This document shows positions 26,401 to 34,699 of a stretch of DNA of 64,000 bases, piece by piece. A program made the position numbers and the translations under genes. The stretch is from Biomphalaria glabrata (taxonomy: Eukaryota; Mollusca; Gastropoda; Planorbidae), in NCBI RefSeq assembly GCF_947242115.1, contig NC_074711.1, positions 42,780,463 to 42,844,462 on the forward strand, read 5' to 3'. The notes under the pieces were generated by a model. The model did not search any database and was not told the origin of the DNA. It saw nothing but the letters and a program-made list of their open reading frames with translations. The first letter of the stretch is position 1, and every line of letters starts with the position of its first letter.

Positions 26401-28656
26401 TAGGTATGATTGACACTCTTCACTTCACACATCTATCTTGTATGCAGTGAGGTATGATTGACATTCTTCACCTCACACATCTTGTATGCAGTGAGGTATG
26501 ATTGACACTCTTCACCTCACGCATCTTGTATGCAGTGAGGTATGATTGACACTCTTCACCCCACATGTCTATTTCATATAGTGGGAGGTATGATTGAAAC
26601 TCTTCACACCACATGTCTATTTCATATAGAGGGAGGTATGATTGAAACTCTTCACACCACATGTCTATTTCATATAGAGGGAGGTATGATTGAAACTCTT
26701 CACACCACGTCTATAGAGGGAGGTATGATTGAAACTCTTCAAATCCACATGTCTATAGAGGGAGGTATGATTGAAATTTCCCCCCACATGTCTATTTTGT
26801 ATAGAGGAGGTATGATTGTGGTTGTTAATAGTATGTACTTCATAGCTTCTTATAATTCTACTGCAAACATTGAAACCTGCTGCCTCTGAGTATGTGTGAT
26901 ACACAAACTCTTTTGTAATCTTGTTGTATTTTAAATCAGTTGCTTAATGTATTAAATGTATAAATACGTTTTCTTTTCCAGCTACCATTGTGTTTCAGTC
27001 CATTACATATTTCAGTGAGACAGGATTCTTCAGTATTGCACTTCCCAACTCTGTCAACTTTGCATTTTACTTTCCATATTTCCTAATAGTGTATTTAGTG
27101 GCTATGTGCTTTGGTAAGTAATTGTCATTAAATGCCTATGAATTTTAGTCAGATATTAGTATTTAGTAGTTGTGGATATTTGTTAGTTTTTAGTGGTTGT
27201 GGGTCTTTATATGTTTGTTAGGGTTTCTTTGGCTAGTACCAGTTGTAATCTTCTTTTTGTTTTAAAAAAAAATCATACTAAATTTTTTTGATAGATTCAG
27301 AACAAGAAAGTAGAAAAAGAATAATATTGTTTTATATGAAATATATTGTCTTCAAAACTTAAAATAAAATTTAAAAAATTATAAATTTAAACAGGGCATA
27401 TATAAAAGCGCATTAAAAAGTAGAAAATATAAATTTGTCGCCCAACAACCCCAGACATGCGCTTGAAACTAGTAGACTCTAATGCCACTAAGCTAGGTCG
27501 TTCATCTAACGACCTTCAAATTCTAGCACTGGAGACCATTAATTCCTTCAAGCCCAGTGCTATCTTTGCATATACTGATGGGTCAGTATCGATAGATTCT
27601 GGAAGAGCAGGCTAAAGAGCCTACATTGACTTTCTTGGCTCTTACTCAGTCAAAATCTTTGTACCATGTGTTAGTGTTTGCAGTTTTGATGTGGAGACCA
27701 TGGCAGTCTGTGAAGCCTTAAAAGTCATTGACTCTTAACTCGGCGAGGGCAACACAGATTGTTGTGGTCACTGACTCAAAATCTGTACTACAGGCTTTGC
27801 AAAGCCCTGGACCATGGCCCCCTAATATCGACACTGTCATATGGCTTCAAACAACATAAAGCAATGCTATGACACCCCTGTAATAATACAGTGGGTACCA
27901 AGTCACATAGGTGTGACTGGTAACACTATTGCAGACTCCTTGGCCCACCAGGGAGGGCAAATTCCACCTACTGAACAGGCTGTAAGCTTTCATCATGCTC
28001 TGGCTATAATTAAAAAAACAGAAGTGGAAAAGTGGTTTGAGTGCTGGGACAAGTCCCAAAAAGTCCATGGAGTCTGGGAGTGCATGAGGTGCCCTGACGG
28101 CACTTCCCCGTGGTGGAGGCTGTCCAGGCCTGAGCAAGCTATTATAGCACAGTGTAGGACAGGCCACTGTCCTGTTGGCTCATATTTCTTATGGCTATGG
28201 CCAAATTTCGATTCACTGTGCCCTCACTGCGGGTAAGAAGAGGAAACCGTGCCTCATATTCTGTTTGACTGCCCCAGACTTGCTGGTCTCCTTCTCGACA
28301 GGGCTGGGAAACCAAAAATTCTCGACCTGTGTGGTGACATGTATGCACTACGCAAGACAGCATGGTCTTTGTCCAGGGCTTTTGCAAAAGAGGATTTAAG
28401 CCTCTCAAGCCCTCACTCAAATGGAGTTTGATGATGATGATATTAATCACTATACCTATACAATAATTGATTTTAACCTTACTTATGCACATATTTTAAA
28501 TACTTTTATAATTGCAAAAAAAAAAAAAAAAGTTTAAATTTCTTCCATTGTTTAGGCTCCAACAATAATTTAAAGTATTTATACATTCAACGACAAAAGC
28601 AGCTTGGCAAGATGAGTCAAGTGAATGGAAAGTCTCCAAAGCAAAAGACTTCATGA
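9812..28656 (+). CDS. HACD3: Very-long-chain (3R)-3-hydroxyacyl-CoA dehydratase, HACD3-like (CS + PTPLA domains)
   Basis: Ten exons: 9812-9895, 11568-11684, 12744-12920, 19701-19770, 20406-20516, 21168-21295, 22735-22847, 23279-23385, 26982-27113, 28556-28656; 1140 nt, 379 residues, all junctions GT-AG and in phase (human HACD3 is about 362). It should dehydrate 3-hydroxyacyl-CoA to trans-2-enoyl-CoA, the third step of ER very-long-chain fatty-acid elongation. Residues 4-100 form a CS/p23-like domain (start MSTSLSPFVYWGQ, then AQGLGVKGVNLYNFHIDF). An acidic and charged linker follows, then a multi-pass PTPLA domain from about 151 (LTYLFTYNLIQFVGY, GRNFILF, YPFYMMQLVNFELKFLTWLR). The catalytic Tyr and Glu of the family (Y-P-x-G-x-x-x-E) are Tyr295 and Glu302 in LYPLGILIEA. 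The C-terminus is basic and lacks a classic KKXX signal (ends PKQKTS). The exon 6 acceptor is ambiguous by one codon (CAGCAG). Confidence 0.93.
10378..10875. repeat. Poly-C / 'ccatgagcatagcc' repeat family, copy 1
   Basis: Irregular tandem units combine a run of 14-19 C, the words accaaattcca, catgagcatag, aaggttttaaggt and aactaaagcaaaac. The same units recur at 31690-32420. Inside a unit, gggttttgaggttaaaaccc is a perfect-looking small palindrome. It lies in HACD intron 1. Confidence 0.65.
11402..11452. repeat. (TA)n microsatellite
   Basis: An almost pure TA run of about 30 bases is followed by a second short TA run, in HACD intron 1 just ahead of exon 2. Other short TA runs occur at 12709-12721 and 59849-59864. 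Confidence 0.85.
13111..14452 (-). mobile_element. 5'-truncated LINE (RNase H-bearing, I-group-like)
   Basis: The element lies on the minus strand between two copies of the 11-bp target duplication ttatgcatgtt (13100-13110 and 14453-14463). Its 3' end is the gaagaagaagaac simple tail next to 13111, and its 5' end is cut inside the ORF, as is usual for target-primed integration. Only the C-terminal part of ORF2 is present. It sits in HACD intron 3, antisense to the host gene. The clean duplication and the open frame suggest a young insertion. Confidence 0.85.
13169..14422 (-). CDS. LINE ORF2 C-terminal region with RNase H domain (417 codons open)
   Basis: The open frame carries an RNase H domain in its middle: IHIYTDGSAF (first catalytic Asp), AEIEAITIALQ (Glu), VVFTDSQSTLQAL (second Asp) and WIPGHIGIMGNEKADKLSK (final Asp in the H-x-G-x-x-x-N-E-x-A-D motif). 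After this comes the C-terminal Cys/His cluster CRHCAHPFETVNHVLFECP seen in many non-LTR retrotransposons. The reverse transcriptase and endonuclease are missing because the insertion is 5'-truncated, so this copy cannot move by itself. RNase H would remove RNA from the RNA:DNA hybrid during reverse transcription. Confidence 0.9.
   Translation of the reverse strand: MRLISGGMRTTPTEACEIDSNIEPLKLRRNRAALEAIERYRRLEDDHPNKLLTQRNRKNNQKKQRTLIQLTDELALKHHLPNNREKITRFSNITPGLNYKQPTIETYLLNNTLTKESNPLELKVGTLETIESYQKTAIHIYTDGSAFKATINAGLGAFLVFPKNKHFEISAPCGDYCSNFQAEIEAITIALQTVENKLYEGVQPPSDIVVFTDSQSTLQALNSSTSNSPRELTTLIVIIHQMISKLNINITLQWIPGHIGIMGNEKADKLSKAGSSMEQPDRPVNYLTLRSMLVNNHKEEWLNQWASGNTGRAMYREMTMPNKLDSINFLPRKEQSTIFQLRTGHTPLLNYHLNKINSTQLPLCRHCAHPFETVNHVLFECPSLIHLRQTLLPLQPNITNTLYDSAEQLKKTAHFFS
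14457..14650. repeat. Old dispersed repeat, also at 37088-37230
   Basis: Both places share gcatgttaa, agacttaaactctgct-like, ttctatactctt and agggaagaa..gcacttgta words in the same order over about 150 bp with moderate divergence. The young LINE inserted next to or into this older repeat. Class not recognised. Confidence 0.5.
15025..16112 (+). mobile_element. piggyBac-like non-autonomous element with TTAA target duplications
   Basis: TTAA at 15021-15024 and 16113-16116 flank a block whose ends are inverted: CCTTCTTAAGACG at the left and, read backwards, CCCCTCTTAAGACGG at the right. TTAA duplication plus CC-starting ends are the piggyBac signature. Near the left, from 15266, an ATG opens MSASDIDESKLTDSDF and soon stops. 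This acidic Ser/Asp-rich start resembles the N-terminus of piggyBac transposases, so it may be a relic of the parent gene. No transposase core is present. It lies in HACD intron 3. Confidence 0.6.
16455..17010 (+). repeat. Dispersed repeat starting 'tttttagcggcccccg', family also at 71-250 and 26045-26290
   Basis: The start tttttagcggcccccgtaag with ggggaaaaagccgctatt recurs in altered form at position 71 and at 26045. All three then share gatttc/gatctc..aaactag words, and the second and third also share ggctacttttggttttct..gcaaacc. These look like diverged members of one mobile repeat family, perhaps a MITE. Confidence 0.55.
17068..18325. mobile_element. Foldback / long-TIR element in HACD intron 3
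   Basis: Near the left end (17103-17134) lies gcgttttgtctgttggtcgg followed by tctgtccgtca. Near the right end (18264-18295) lies its reverse complement with about two differences. The ends outside these also pair more loosely. The interior has no coding frame but repeats the word ttccgga(t) in a degenerate tandem pattern (about 17240, 17450, 17735, 17875, 18135). Boundaries are approximate, and no target duplication was found. The left end resembles the start of the dispersed repeat at 16455, so the two may be related families. Confidence 0.6.
18338..19100 (+). repeat. ~150-bp tandem repeat (about 5 units) carrying CRE palindromes
   Basis: Units start at 18338, 18491, 18641, 18790, 18942 and (partial) 19091 with gaacgcactc(t/g)gtgcacc and aatgtctatgaacac. 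The first three units each contain a perfect TGACGTCA (18451, 18600, 18749); later units have TGACGTTA, and most units also contain gtgacgta. Shared words include atggctcgtaa, tctagctaggccg and gaattctttaaa. It lies in HACD intron 3. Confidence 0.88.
22581..22656 (+). repeat. Partial duplication of the HACD exon 7 acceptor (decoy splice site)
   Basis: This stretch repeats, 112 bases upstream, the branch/acceptor region and first codons of exon 7 (22693-22767): both have aaataatgtagtttacta, then a pyrimidine run and tag, then ggtaa.tggtc and ttttattctgtt. Splicing to the upstream copy would give VNGHIFILFL and then a stop in place of VTGRNFILFML. The copy therefore looks like a non-functional pseudo-exon unless used to down-regulate the mRNA. 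Confidence 0.75.
23661..25540. repeat. 55-bp satellite array, about 34 copies
   Basis: Unit: cacaacataagtagtcaaca, ggtttaaaggcattaccctg, tgatctgtaccaatt. The period is exactly 55 over (25530-23661), giving 34 units. Two unit types alternate over much of the array, one with aaaggcatta and one with agagacatta, which makes a 110-bp higher-order unit, with a further ccc/cta alternation. It lies in HACD intron 8, between the catalytic exon and exon 9. Confidence 0.97.
26045..26290 (+). repeat. Third copy of the 'tagcggccccc' dispersed family
   Basis: It starts ttttattagcctctgaaagg, ggaaaagctatt and continues gattgaaaatctgattt, ggctactttttattttctg, aaagcaaacc, matching the repeat at 16455-16690 in order. 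It ends without a clear boundary in HACD intron 8. Confidence 0.5.
26324..26825. repeat. ~48-bp degenerate tandem array, about 11 copies
   Basis: Units contain cttcacctcacacatctatc, ttgtatgcagtgaggtatga and ttgacact in the left half. They grade into cttcacaccacatgtctat, ttcatatagagggaggtatg and attgaaact in the right half. Frames stay open in places because the period is near a multiple of three; I do not regard them as genes. HACD intron 8. Confidence 0.9.
27440..28436 (+). pseudogene. Decayed LINE ORF2 3' end with RNase H domain
   Basis: Plus-strand frames read LALETINSFKPSAIFAYTDG, later VIIQWVPSHIGVTGNTIAD and AQCRTGHCPVGSYFLWLWP, then the Cys cluster CPHCG...VPHILFDCPRLA. This is the same RNase H plus C-terminal Cys/His layout as the LINE at 13-14 kb, but a different, older family. 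At least four in-frame stops interrupt it before the end. It finishes with a gatgatgatga simple tail at 28428-28440, so 28436 is close to its 3' end. It lies in HACD intron 9. Confidence 0.8.
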
Positions 28657-28713
28657 ATGGAGAACACTCAGCAATTTTAAGTTATTCCATTTTTTTATTG
28701 GTTATAATTTAGC

Positions 28714-28719
28714 AATAAA
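28714..28719 (+). terminator. Candidate poly(A) signal of the HACD gene
   Basis: AATAAA lies 58 bases after the HACD stop codon. It is the nearest canonical signal; another lies near 29166, so a longer 3' UTR is possible. Confidence 0.4.
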
Positions 28720-30109
28720 TCAATTGTATTTTTTTTTCAAACAAAAGCTGTTTAGTGGTGCTTGCAACAAAGTTCACCACTTTATACTGTCATTATTTAT
28801 TTATATGCTCATTACAAAAAAGTGTATTTTTCAATTTAAATAATTGATAAGCAAATTACAAAAGTTTTTTTTTTATTTTCTTTTTTATATTTACAAGTCA
28901 GACTAAAGTCACAATTGTCCCTAATGCTAGCCATGCCACCCTGTCATTTGTCATTTTGCTTGACATTTGGGCTGGGGCGAAAAAAAAAATCTAAATTTCT
29001 GAAGAAATTTCTTTAACTTGTAAAACAAAACAAAAAAAGTTTTTAATTTTTCATTGATCCTAATATGAATCATGTATTACTATTTCTCAGAACTGGATTG
29101 AAATCATCAATGTTTTGTGTTCCATTCATTGTTTTAAATTTTTACTGGTATTTTGTAATCATTTTAATAAAAGATTGTAAAACAAAAATGTTTTTCTTTG
29201 AGTGTTATCAAACCTGTTTTACTAAAACACATCTTTTCATAAAACTGATCTAGAGATCCGAACTACATACTCACTCATAAATAAAAGAAAATATTTGATA
29301 ATCTTCGTGGAAAACTGTTTCTATCATAAAGGCAGTTCTAAAGCACACTGTTACTCAAGTCTCCTCAAGGTCTGATTATTTGCATTGTGTCATGGAATGA
29401 GAATATTGAGTTTTTGTAGCTGATAACTGCACAGTGGCTAAGAGGGAGGAGGAGACTGTCCAATGAAAGATCTTTTAAGGTACATTCTGAAGAAAATGAC
29501 ATGAATGGCGTTCCACATGTAGGTTTCCTCAATGGAACAAGTGTGGAATCCCTTAATACATGAACTGTTAAGTGTCTATACTTTAGTTTTTCAGCCTTGG
29601 ATGTACGGTAGGCTACTGGCATTAAAAAATGTTTTGTCCTCCACAGGGTCTGCAGCTGTCTTGTTACCCAGAACTATAAAAATAACTGGGAAGCAAACAC
29701 AGCCTTGAAACATTCCCAATTTGATTGTATCAACACTATATCAACATGTGTATCCAATGTTACCTAAGGGAGGAAACCCAACCTTGACACACTCCCAATT
29801 GATTGCTTTTAACAATATTGCTTTATATGCAATGGTACCCAAGTCGTAAAGATTAGGTAGGAACATAAAATCTAATCCTAGTTGTTTCCCCTGGAGCATC
29901 TGAAAATGAGCAAATGCTTCCTTTCAGTTATGACTAGAACATTTAAAAGACGCCAACTGTGAGATATGTCCTTCCTGCATACTTGATTTGTAAGTCTACT
30001 AACTCGCCTACAGTTATATCATCATATTTTACAACCACTAATAAATTTAATTGTATGTTCAAAACTAAAAACCTGTTCAGCTCAGGCATAAAACTAATGT
30101 ACCGGTATT
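28720..30109. other. Intergenic spacer, no gene recognised
   Basis: AT-rich single-copy-looking sequence. A minus-strand open frame at 29622-29365 has no recognisable domain or splice-supported partners. Two similar lines near 29690-29800 (cagccttgaaaca/caaccttgacaca with cattcccaatttgattg/cactcccaattgattg) suggest a small old duplication. Confidence 0.4.
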
Positions 30110-30117
30110 CGCTAACC

Positions 30118-30299
30118 CAGTGGTTTCCAAACTTTCTCTCAAATGAAACACTTTGCACATTCTGAGTATTTAGCTCAACACTTTGCTTATTTATTTATTA
30201 ATTAGATATTAATTTAGGTGGTGACCTATTTGTTAATTGTTCCAGTAGTTCGTGGAATACTTTTTCTGGCCTCGCGGAACACAGTTTAGGAAATCACTG
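30118..30299. mobile_element. hAT MITE A (182 bp), target cgctaacc
   Basis: The ends are inverted: CAGTGGTTTCCAAACT at the left and, read backwards, CAGTGATTTCCTAAACT at the right. Exact 8-bp duplications cgctaacc lie at 30110-30117 and 30300-30307. CAGTG-type ends with an 8-bp duplication define hAT. No coding frame. The right-hand duplication is also the left-hand target copy of the next element. Confidence 0.85.
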
Positions 30300-30307
30300 C
30301 GCTAACC

Positions 30308-30881
30308 CGTTGATGCCCAACCTAATTCGACCCGCGGGGCCATTTTAATTTCCGACACTCGTGTCGCGGGCCACATCAACAGATACGTACAAAAAAAAAT
30401 GAAATTGACTTGAAACTATTTTATTAGAAACCCTAAATCTAGTACTTACATTAATTAATGGGATATTATAAGTCTAGCGTTTTTAAAGCGTCAAATGGTT
30501 TCATTTCTCTACTTAAAATGTCGGAAACATTGTAGCTAATTTTACCACTGACTCATTTTGTATCTCTTTTTGGTAACTATTAGGACAACCATCGATCTTC
30601 CAATCTCTATTCATAATTTAACAAACTTTTATTCGCGGCTCAAACCAAGAATGCCGTCATATGTTTTGTAATGGCATTTATATGTTGTTCTTTTTTAAAA
30701 CACACTTTCTCTACAAATCAAATATAATTGCTCATTATTATGTTCCACAAAAAAAAAAAGGAAAGGTCGTTCATTATTCCGGGTAGATTCTACATTCGGG
30801 AATTGGGGGGGGGGGGGGGTTTCTACACTTTGTGCCGACATTTCTTAGGGTGAACCGCGGGCCGTATTTTGGGCATCATTG
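30308..30881. mobile_element. hAT element B (574 bp), internally deleted relative of the 45.6-48.3 kb copy
   Basis: The ends are CGTTGATGCCCAACCTAATT and, read backwards, CAATGATGCCCAAAATAC. The flanks are cgctaacc (30300-30307) and cgataacc (30882-30889), an 8-bp duplication with one change. The interior matches the full hAT at about 47560-47830 (gcggctcaaaccaagaatgc, ctctacaaatcaaa..., gttccacaaaaaa), so it is a deletion derivative of that family that keeps part of the transposase 5' region. It cannot encode a transposase. Confidence 0.85.
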
Positions 30882-31037
30882 CGATAACCAATACTTTTTT
30901 TTTCTATGACCTCTTGTAAATCTATCTGCATCCTAGAAATCAATCAATCCCTTCAATACATCTAAGGCTTTGAAGAAGTAACTCTTGTCATGTGATGCTC
31001 GTCAAGGGCTCCAGGCGTGACCTCCGTGATATCGAAG

Positions 31038-31265
31038 GCGCCGGTCCAGGCGGAGTGGCTAAGCGCTTGGCTTCCGAACCAGGGGTCCTGGGGCCTAATC
31101 TCGGGGAAGGTTCTAACTGGTATCTGACAATAGTTGGTGAAAGGAAAGGCGATTGGTCGTAGTGCTGGCTACATGACAACCTGCTCGTTTACCGTTGGCC
31201 AAGGAAACATGACCTTAACATCATCTACCTTATCGATCGCAAGGTCTGAAAGGGAACTTTACTCA
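31038..31265 (+). mobile_element. tRNA-derived SINE
   Basis: The left part looks like a tRNA: ggcggagtggctaagcgctt (box A region) followed by ggcttccgaaccaggggtcc and a decayed box B gggcctaatctc. The body continues tggtatctgacaatagttgg and attggtcgtagtgctggc. The tail is atcgatcgcaaggtctgaaa, gggaactttact. This head-body-tail order is what I know from gastropod SINEs. Target duplications were not resolved. Confidence 0.75.
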
Positions 31266-31689
31266 AAGGGTCATATAGGCCTACTGCTTTCTCGATAACT
31301 AGTTTGACTGTCTGCATCTTATCATATCTTAGCAAAGCCTCTGTATTTCGACTTGAGTCTATAGGCCTATCTTTGTCGTCTTAGCATTAGTATTTCTTAT
31401 GGCGTTGTTCATTCATAAATGCTGTCATCATAAGGTTGCTTCTTCTTTTTCGATTATTTTGCATTTTAATTTCAAGCAACACACTGCTACACTGTTCATG
31501 ATAATAATTGTGATTTATGAAGGACTTCTTAATGGGGCCAACTCGAGATCATGCGACAACTCCACCGTACCAATAAGAATTCTTATGTTACTGGAATGTC
31601 ATCTATAAGACTGATTTTTGCTTTCATTTTGTGTATTTTAGTTGAGATTTTAATGTTAAACAATCATTTTCCCAACATGTACGCAGCCA

Positions 31690-32425
31690 AAGAGGTTTTG
31701 AGGGCAAAATCCTCCTTCATGAGGGTTTTGAGGTTAAAATCCTCCTTCATGAGGTTAAAACCCCCTCTTCTATAAAGCAAAAATAATACAAACGAGTCAC
31801 CAAATTCCATGAGCGTAGCCAAGTAGGATTTTGAGTTTAAAACCCCCTCCGAAAATTTTTAAATTATAAAACCCTCTCTTCAACATTCAACAGATACCAT
31901 GAGCGTATCCAAGAGCGGGTTTGTGTTTAAAAAACCCACCAGAGGGCTTTAAGTTACCCCCCCCCTCCAGAGGGTTTTGAGGTTAAAACCCCCTTCAGCG
32001 GGATTTGAAGCTAAAAAACACATCTTCGATTATAATATTAAAAAACAAACTACACACACAAAAGTCTATGAGCGTAGCCAAGAGTTTAATCCTCATCCCG
32101 AGGGCTTTAAGTTGAAACCCCCTACAGATGGTTTTGAGTTTACCCCCCCCCCCCCTCTTACAGATAGCTTTGAGGTTATCACTATACTATATTTATATTA
32201 TTCTAAAGCATTTAAACTACAGTCACCTAATTCTATGAGCGAAGCTATAATTTTTTACTGACGTTTTGTTTAAAAAAACAAACATCAAGAGATATTTTTT
32301 GTTAATCCCCCCCCCCCCCCCCCAAACAGACAACAGATGACTTTGACGATAAAACTTTCCTCTTTGAAATAAAATCTAAAGCAAACAACAGTTACCAAAT
32401 TTCATGAGCGAAGCCAAGAAGGGTT
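31690..32425. repeat. Poly-C / 'ccatgagcgtagcc' repeat family, copy 2
   Basis: Roughly 60-90-bp irregular units: accaaattccatgagcgtag, ccaagaggg, ttttgaggttaaaacccc, C-runs of 9-17, and aaactaaagcaaac. At least seven units are visible. The G-run/C-run halves of each unit (gggttttgaggttaaaaccc) can pair with each other. Short open frames here are by-products of the repeat. Confidence 0.75.
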
Positions 32426-32429
32426 ACAC

Positions 32430-32660
32430 ATTTGTACTAGTCGCTGGGCTACATTAATAAAGTGCAATGAATAGCGGATTTGCTTTTTGAACTGTAGATA
32501 CCTCCAGAATGTGCTTTTTTTTTTTTTGTTTTGTTTTAAATACCTGAAATAGTGCTTGGCGGCGGTGCTCCGCCCCGAGCCCCACTGGAAAAGCTCACAG
32601 CGCTCCCCCCAGACCCCCTAGCTGGCAAAGGTCAGAGTGTCTATAGGCTATAAGGGGACA
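32430..32660 (+). repeat. Dispersed repeat 'gctgggctacattaataaag', copy 1
   Basis: It matches 34440-34670 in order: tgctgggct.cat.aataaag, tgcaatgaatag.ggat, tgtagatacctc.agaat, gaaatagtgcttggcg.cgg, cctagctggcaa.g.tcag, tgtctat/tgtctaca. A partial match also occurs at 10765-10790. The repeat normally follows the poly-C family units, so both may be parts of one element. Confidence 0.7.
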
Positions 32661-32665
32661 AGACA

Positions 32666-32912
32666 ATTCGTTCACTGACATTTCGTTCACCCGACAATTC
32701 GTTCACCCGATAATTCGCTCACAGACAACTTGTTCACCGACAGTTGGTTCACGACAAATCGTTCACTGACAATTTTGGAAATAATATAGCTACAAAAGTT
32801 TTTAATGTAAATAAATTAAACACGCGACGAGAATATACAATATTAACAATATGTTACTATCCAGTGAACGATTTGTTTGTGAACAATTTGGCTGTGAATG
32901 GATTGTGAACAA
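32666..32912. repeat. Short tandem 'gacaattcgttcacc' array with inverted partner
   Basis: From 32666 to 32775 about seven 15-17-base units of the type gacaattcgttcacc appear (variants: ttcgctcac, cttgttcac, gttggttcac). From 32863 to 32912 three units appear in the reverse sense (gtgaacgatttg, gtgaacaatttg, gtgaatggattgtgaac), leaving an 80-base AT-rich centre. The whole can fold on itself. Confidence 0.8.
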
Positions 32913-34104
32913 AAAATCCCCCCTCGTACCCCCGGGGCCCCCCTCCCCCCAAAAAAAATCCTAGCTACGCCCATGAAATGTATAGTTTTCAGTGTTGACC
33001 ATACTTAATTAAATTACTTCACACTTTTCTTTGGTTACGTACATAATAAAACATAATAAATTTCATTGCCATTATTATTTTTTTTTTACAACTCCTCTGT
33101 TCGGCTTGAAAATTAATTCATGTAAACCGAAACCTGGTTGGACATTATTCACGATAGCGGCTGTAATGATTGTTATAGAAAGTTGACAGTTGATGTATGT
33201 AATTATCCTTAAGGAAAATCAGCCAAACTAATCATATTTTATTTGTTTAATTAAATAGTTTAAATGTATAGTTATATTTTATGGCTATTAATTATTCTTT
33301 GTATTTATTATATTTTGATTTCACTTTAAAAAAAATTACGTCATTTCCGTGTTTTGGGATAAAAATAGACTTTGTTGACACAAACAAAAAGTTTTGGACA
33401 AGGTGGGGACTAGTCTCTCAGTCTCTAGAATAGAATGGGTCAACAACATGGATGACATTGTTGGTAGTTTGTTATTTTTACATGTCTGAGTTCTGTTTTG
33501 AAAAATTCTAAGCTTTTTGGAGATTTTTTTAAAATAAGTGAGTCTCTTCCCTATGTACTTTTTAAAATTATATTTATATTATTATATTTAATTATATCTA
33601 TTAGTATATGAAGTATATGAAATATCTAAATAATCTAATTTTAATTTTATCTAATAATAATGAATCATTAATTAAATTAATAGATCTAGACCTCCTATTA
33701 TATAATTATAAATTATTATACTTAGTATACTATAAGTAACTATAGACTCTACTAAGACTGTCACTAGTGACTATAGTAGTATAGACTATTTAATTTATTA
33801 TTATTATATAGATCTAGATCTAACAATAATGATAATCATTAATCAGTATATGATTAATTATGATTCAATTATGAATATGTGACATGTCATATAATATCTA
33901 GATCTCTATGTCAGTATCATAGATCTCACTCTAGAGTCTAGAGATTAAAATTAAATCATTAATAAGCTAGCTGCTAGGATAGTAGGTGCTGAACAGTGAA
34001 ACACATGAATGATATGTCATAGGCTATAGTTATAGGTGTAATATTGTCTATTTTACATGTACATAATAATAATACTAGACCTGTACTGTTACTGCACTAT
34101 AGAC

Positions 34105-34235
34105 ATATTGAACATAAATGAAAAGCAGCACCACTGGCACCAGAGACAACTTTGACCAAGTTTTTAATTTAATTCACTACTTTCTATCATTTAAAAACTT
34201 ATTCCCTGGTGCTGCTTTTCATTTATGTTCAATAT
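34105..34235. repeat. Hairpin with 29-bp perfect arms and an inner stem
   Basis: Arms 34105-34133 and 34207-34235 are exact reverse complements (atattgaacataaatgaaaa gcagcacca). Inside, aagtttttaa (34159-34168) pairs with ttaaaaactt (34191-34200). No coding frame. It may be a small foldback MITE or a structured RNA precursor. Confidence 0.88.
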
Positions 34236-34439
34236 TGACAATATGTAGATTCTACTACTAGTTACTAGATCTAGTACTAATTAGACTAATACTTTTCTCT
34301 CTCTCTCTTTTCCCTTTGCAACATCTTGTGTGACGTGGCATTTTCACCCTTCTTTCTACTATTTTTGTGTATGGCATCTCTGCAATTAGGGACCCTTCTT
34401 TTAATATTTATGCTCGCTTTCCAAGAGGGGTTACAAAGT

Positions 34440-34670
34440 TGCTGGGCTCCATGAATAAAGTGCAATGAATAGTGGATCGGGTTTTGAACTAAAATGTTTT
34501 AATAGCAGGATAATGCACTCTGTAGATACCTCAGAATATGCATTTTTAAATGCACCGGAAATAGTGCTTGGCGACGGGGCTCTGCTGCGAACCCCTCTTA
34601 AAGAGCTTGCAGTGTTCCCCAGACCTCCTAGCTGGCAAGTGTCAGGGTGTCTACACTCTTTCCACTAGCT
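34440..34670 (+). repeat. Dispersed repeat 'gctgggctccatgaataaag', copy 2
   Basis: Second copy of the repeat at 32430-32660, about 2 kb downstream in the same orientation and moderately diverged. An open frame across it has no recognisable domain. Confidence 0.7.
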
Positions 34671-34699
34671 CCAGTAAGAACCTAAAAGTCTGCCGGAAG

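Noticed and set aside
28142-28492. Minus-strand 116-codon frame
   Set aside because: It is the antisense shadow of the decayed LINE RNase H region.
31020-31120. A functional tRNA gene
   Set aside because: Box A-like sequence is present but box B and the acceptor stem are decayed, and a SINE body and tail follow.
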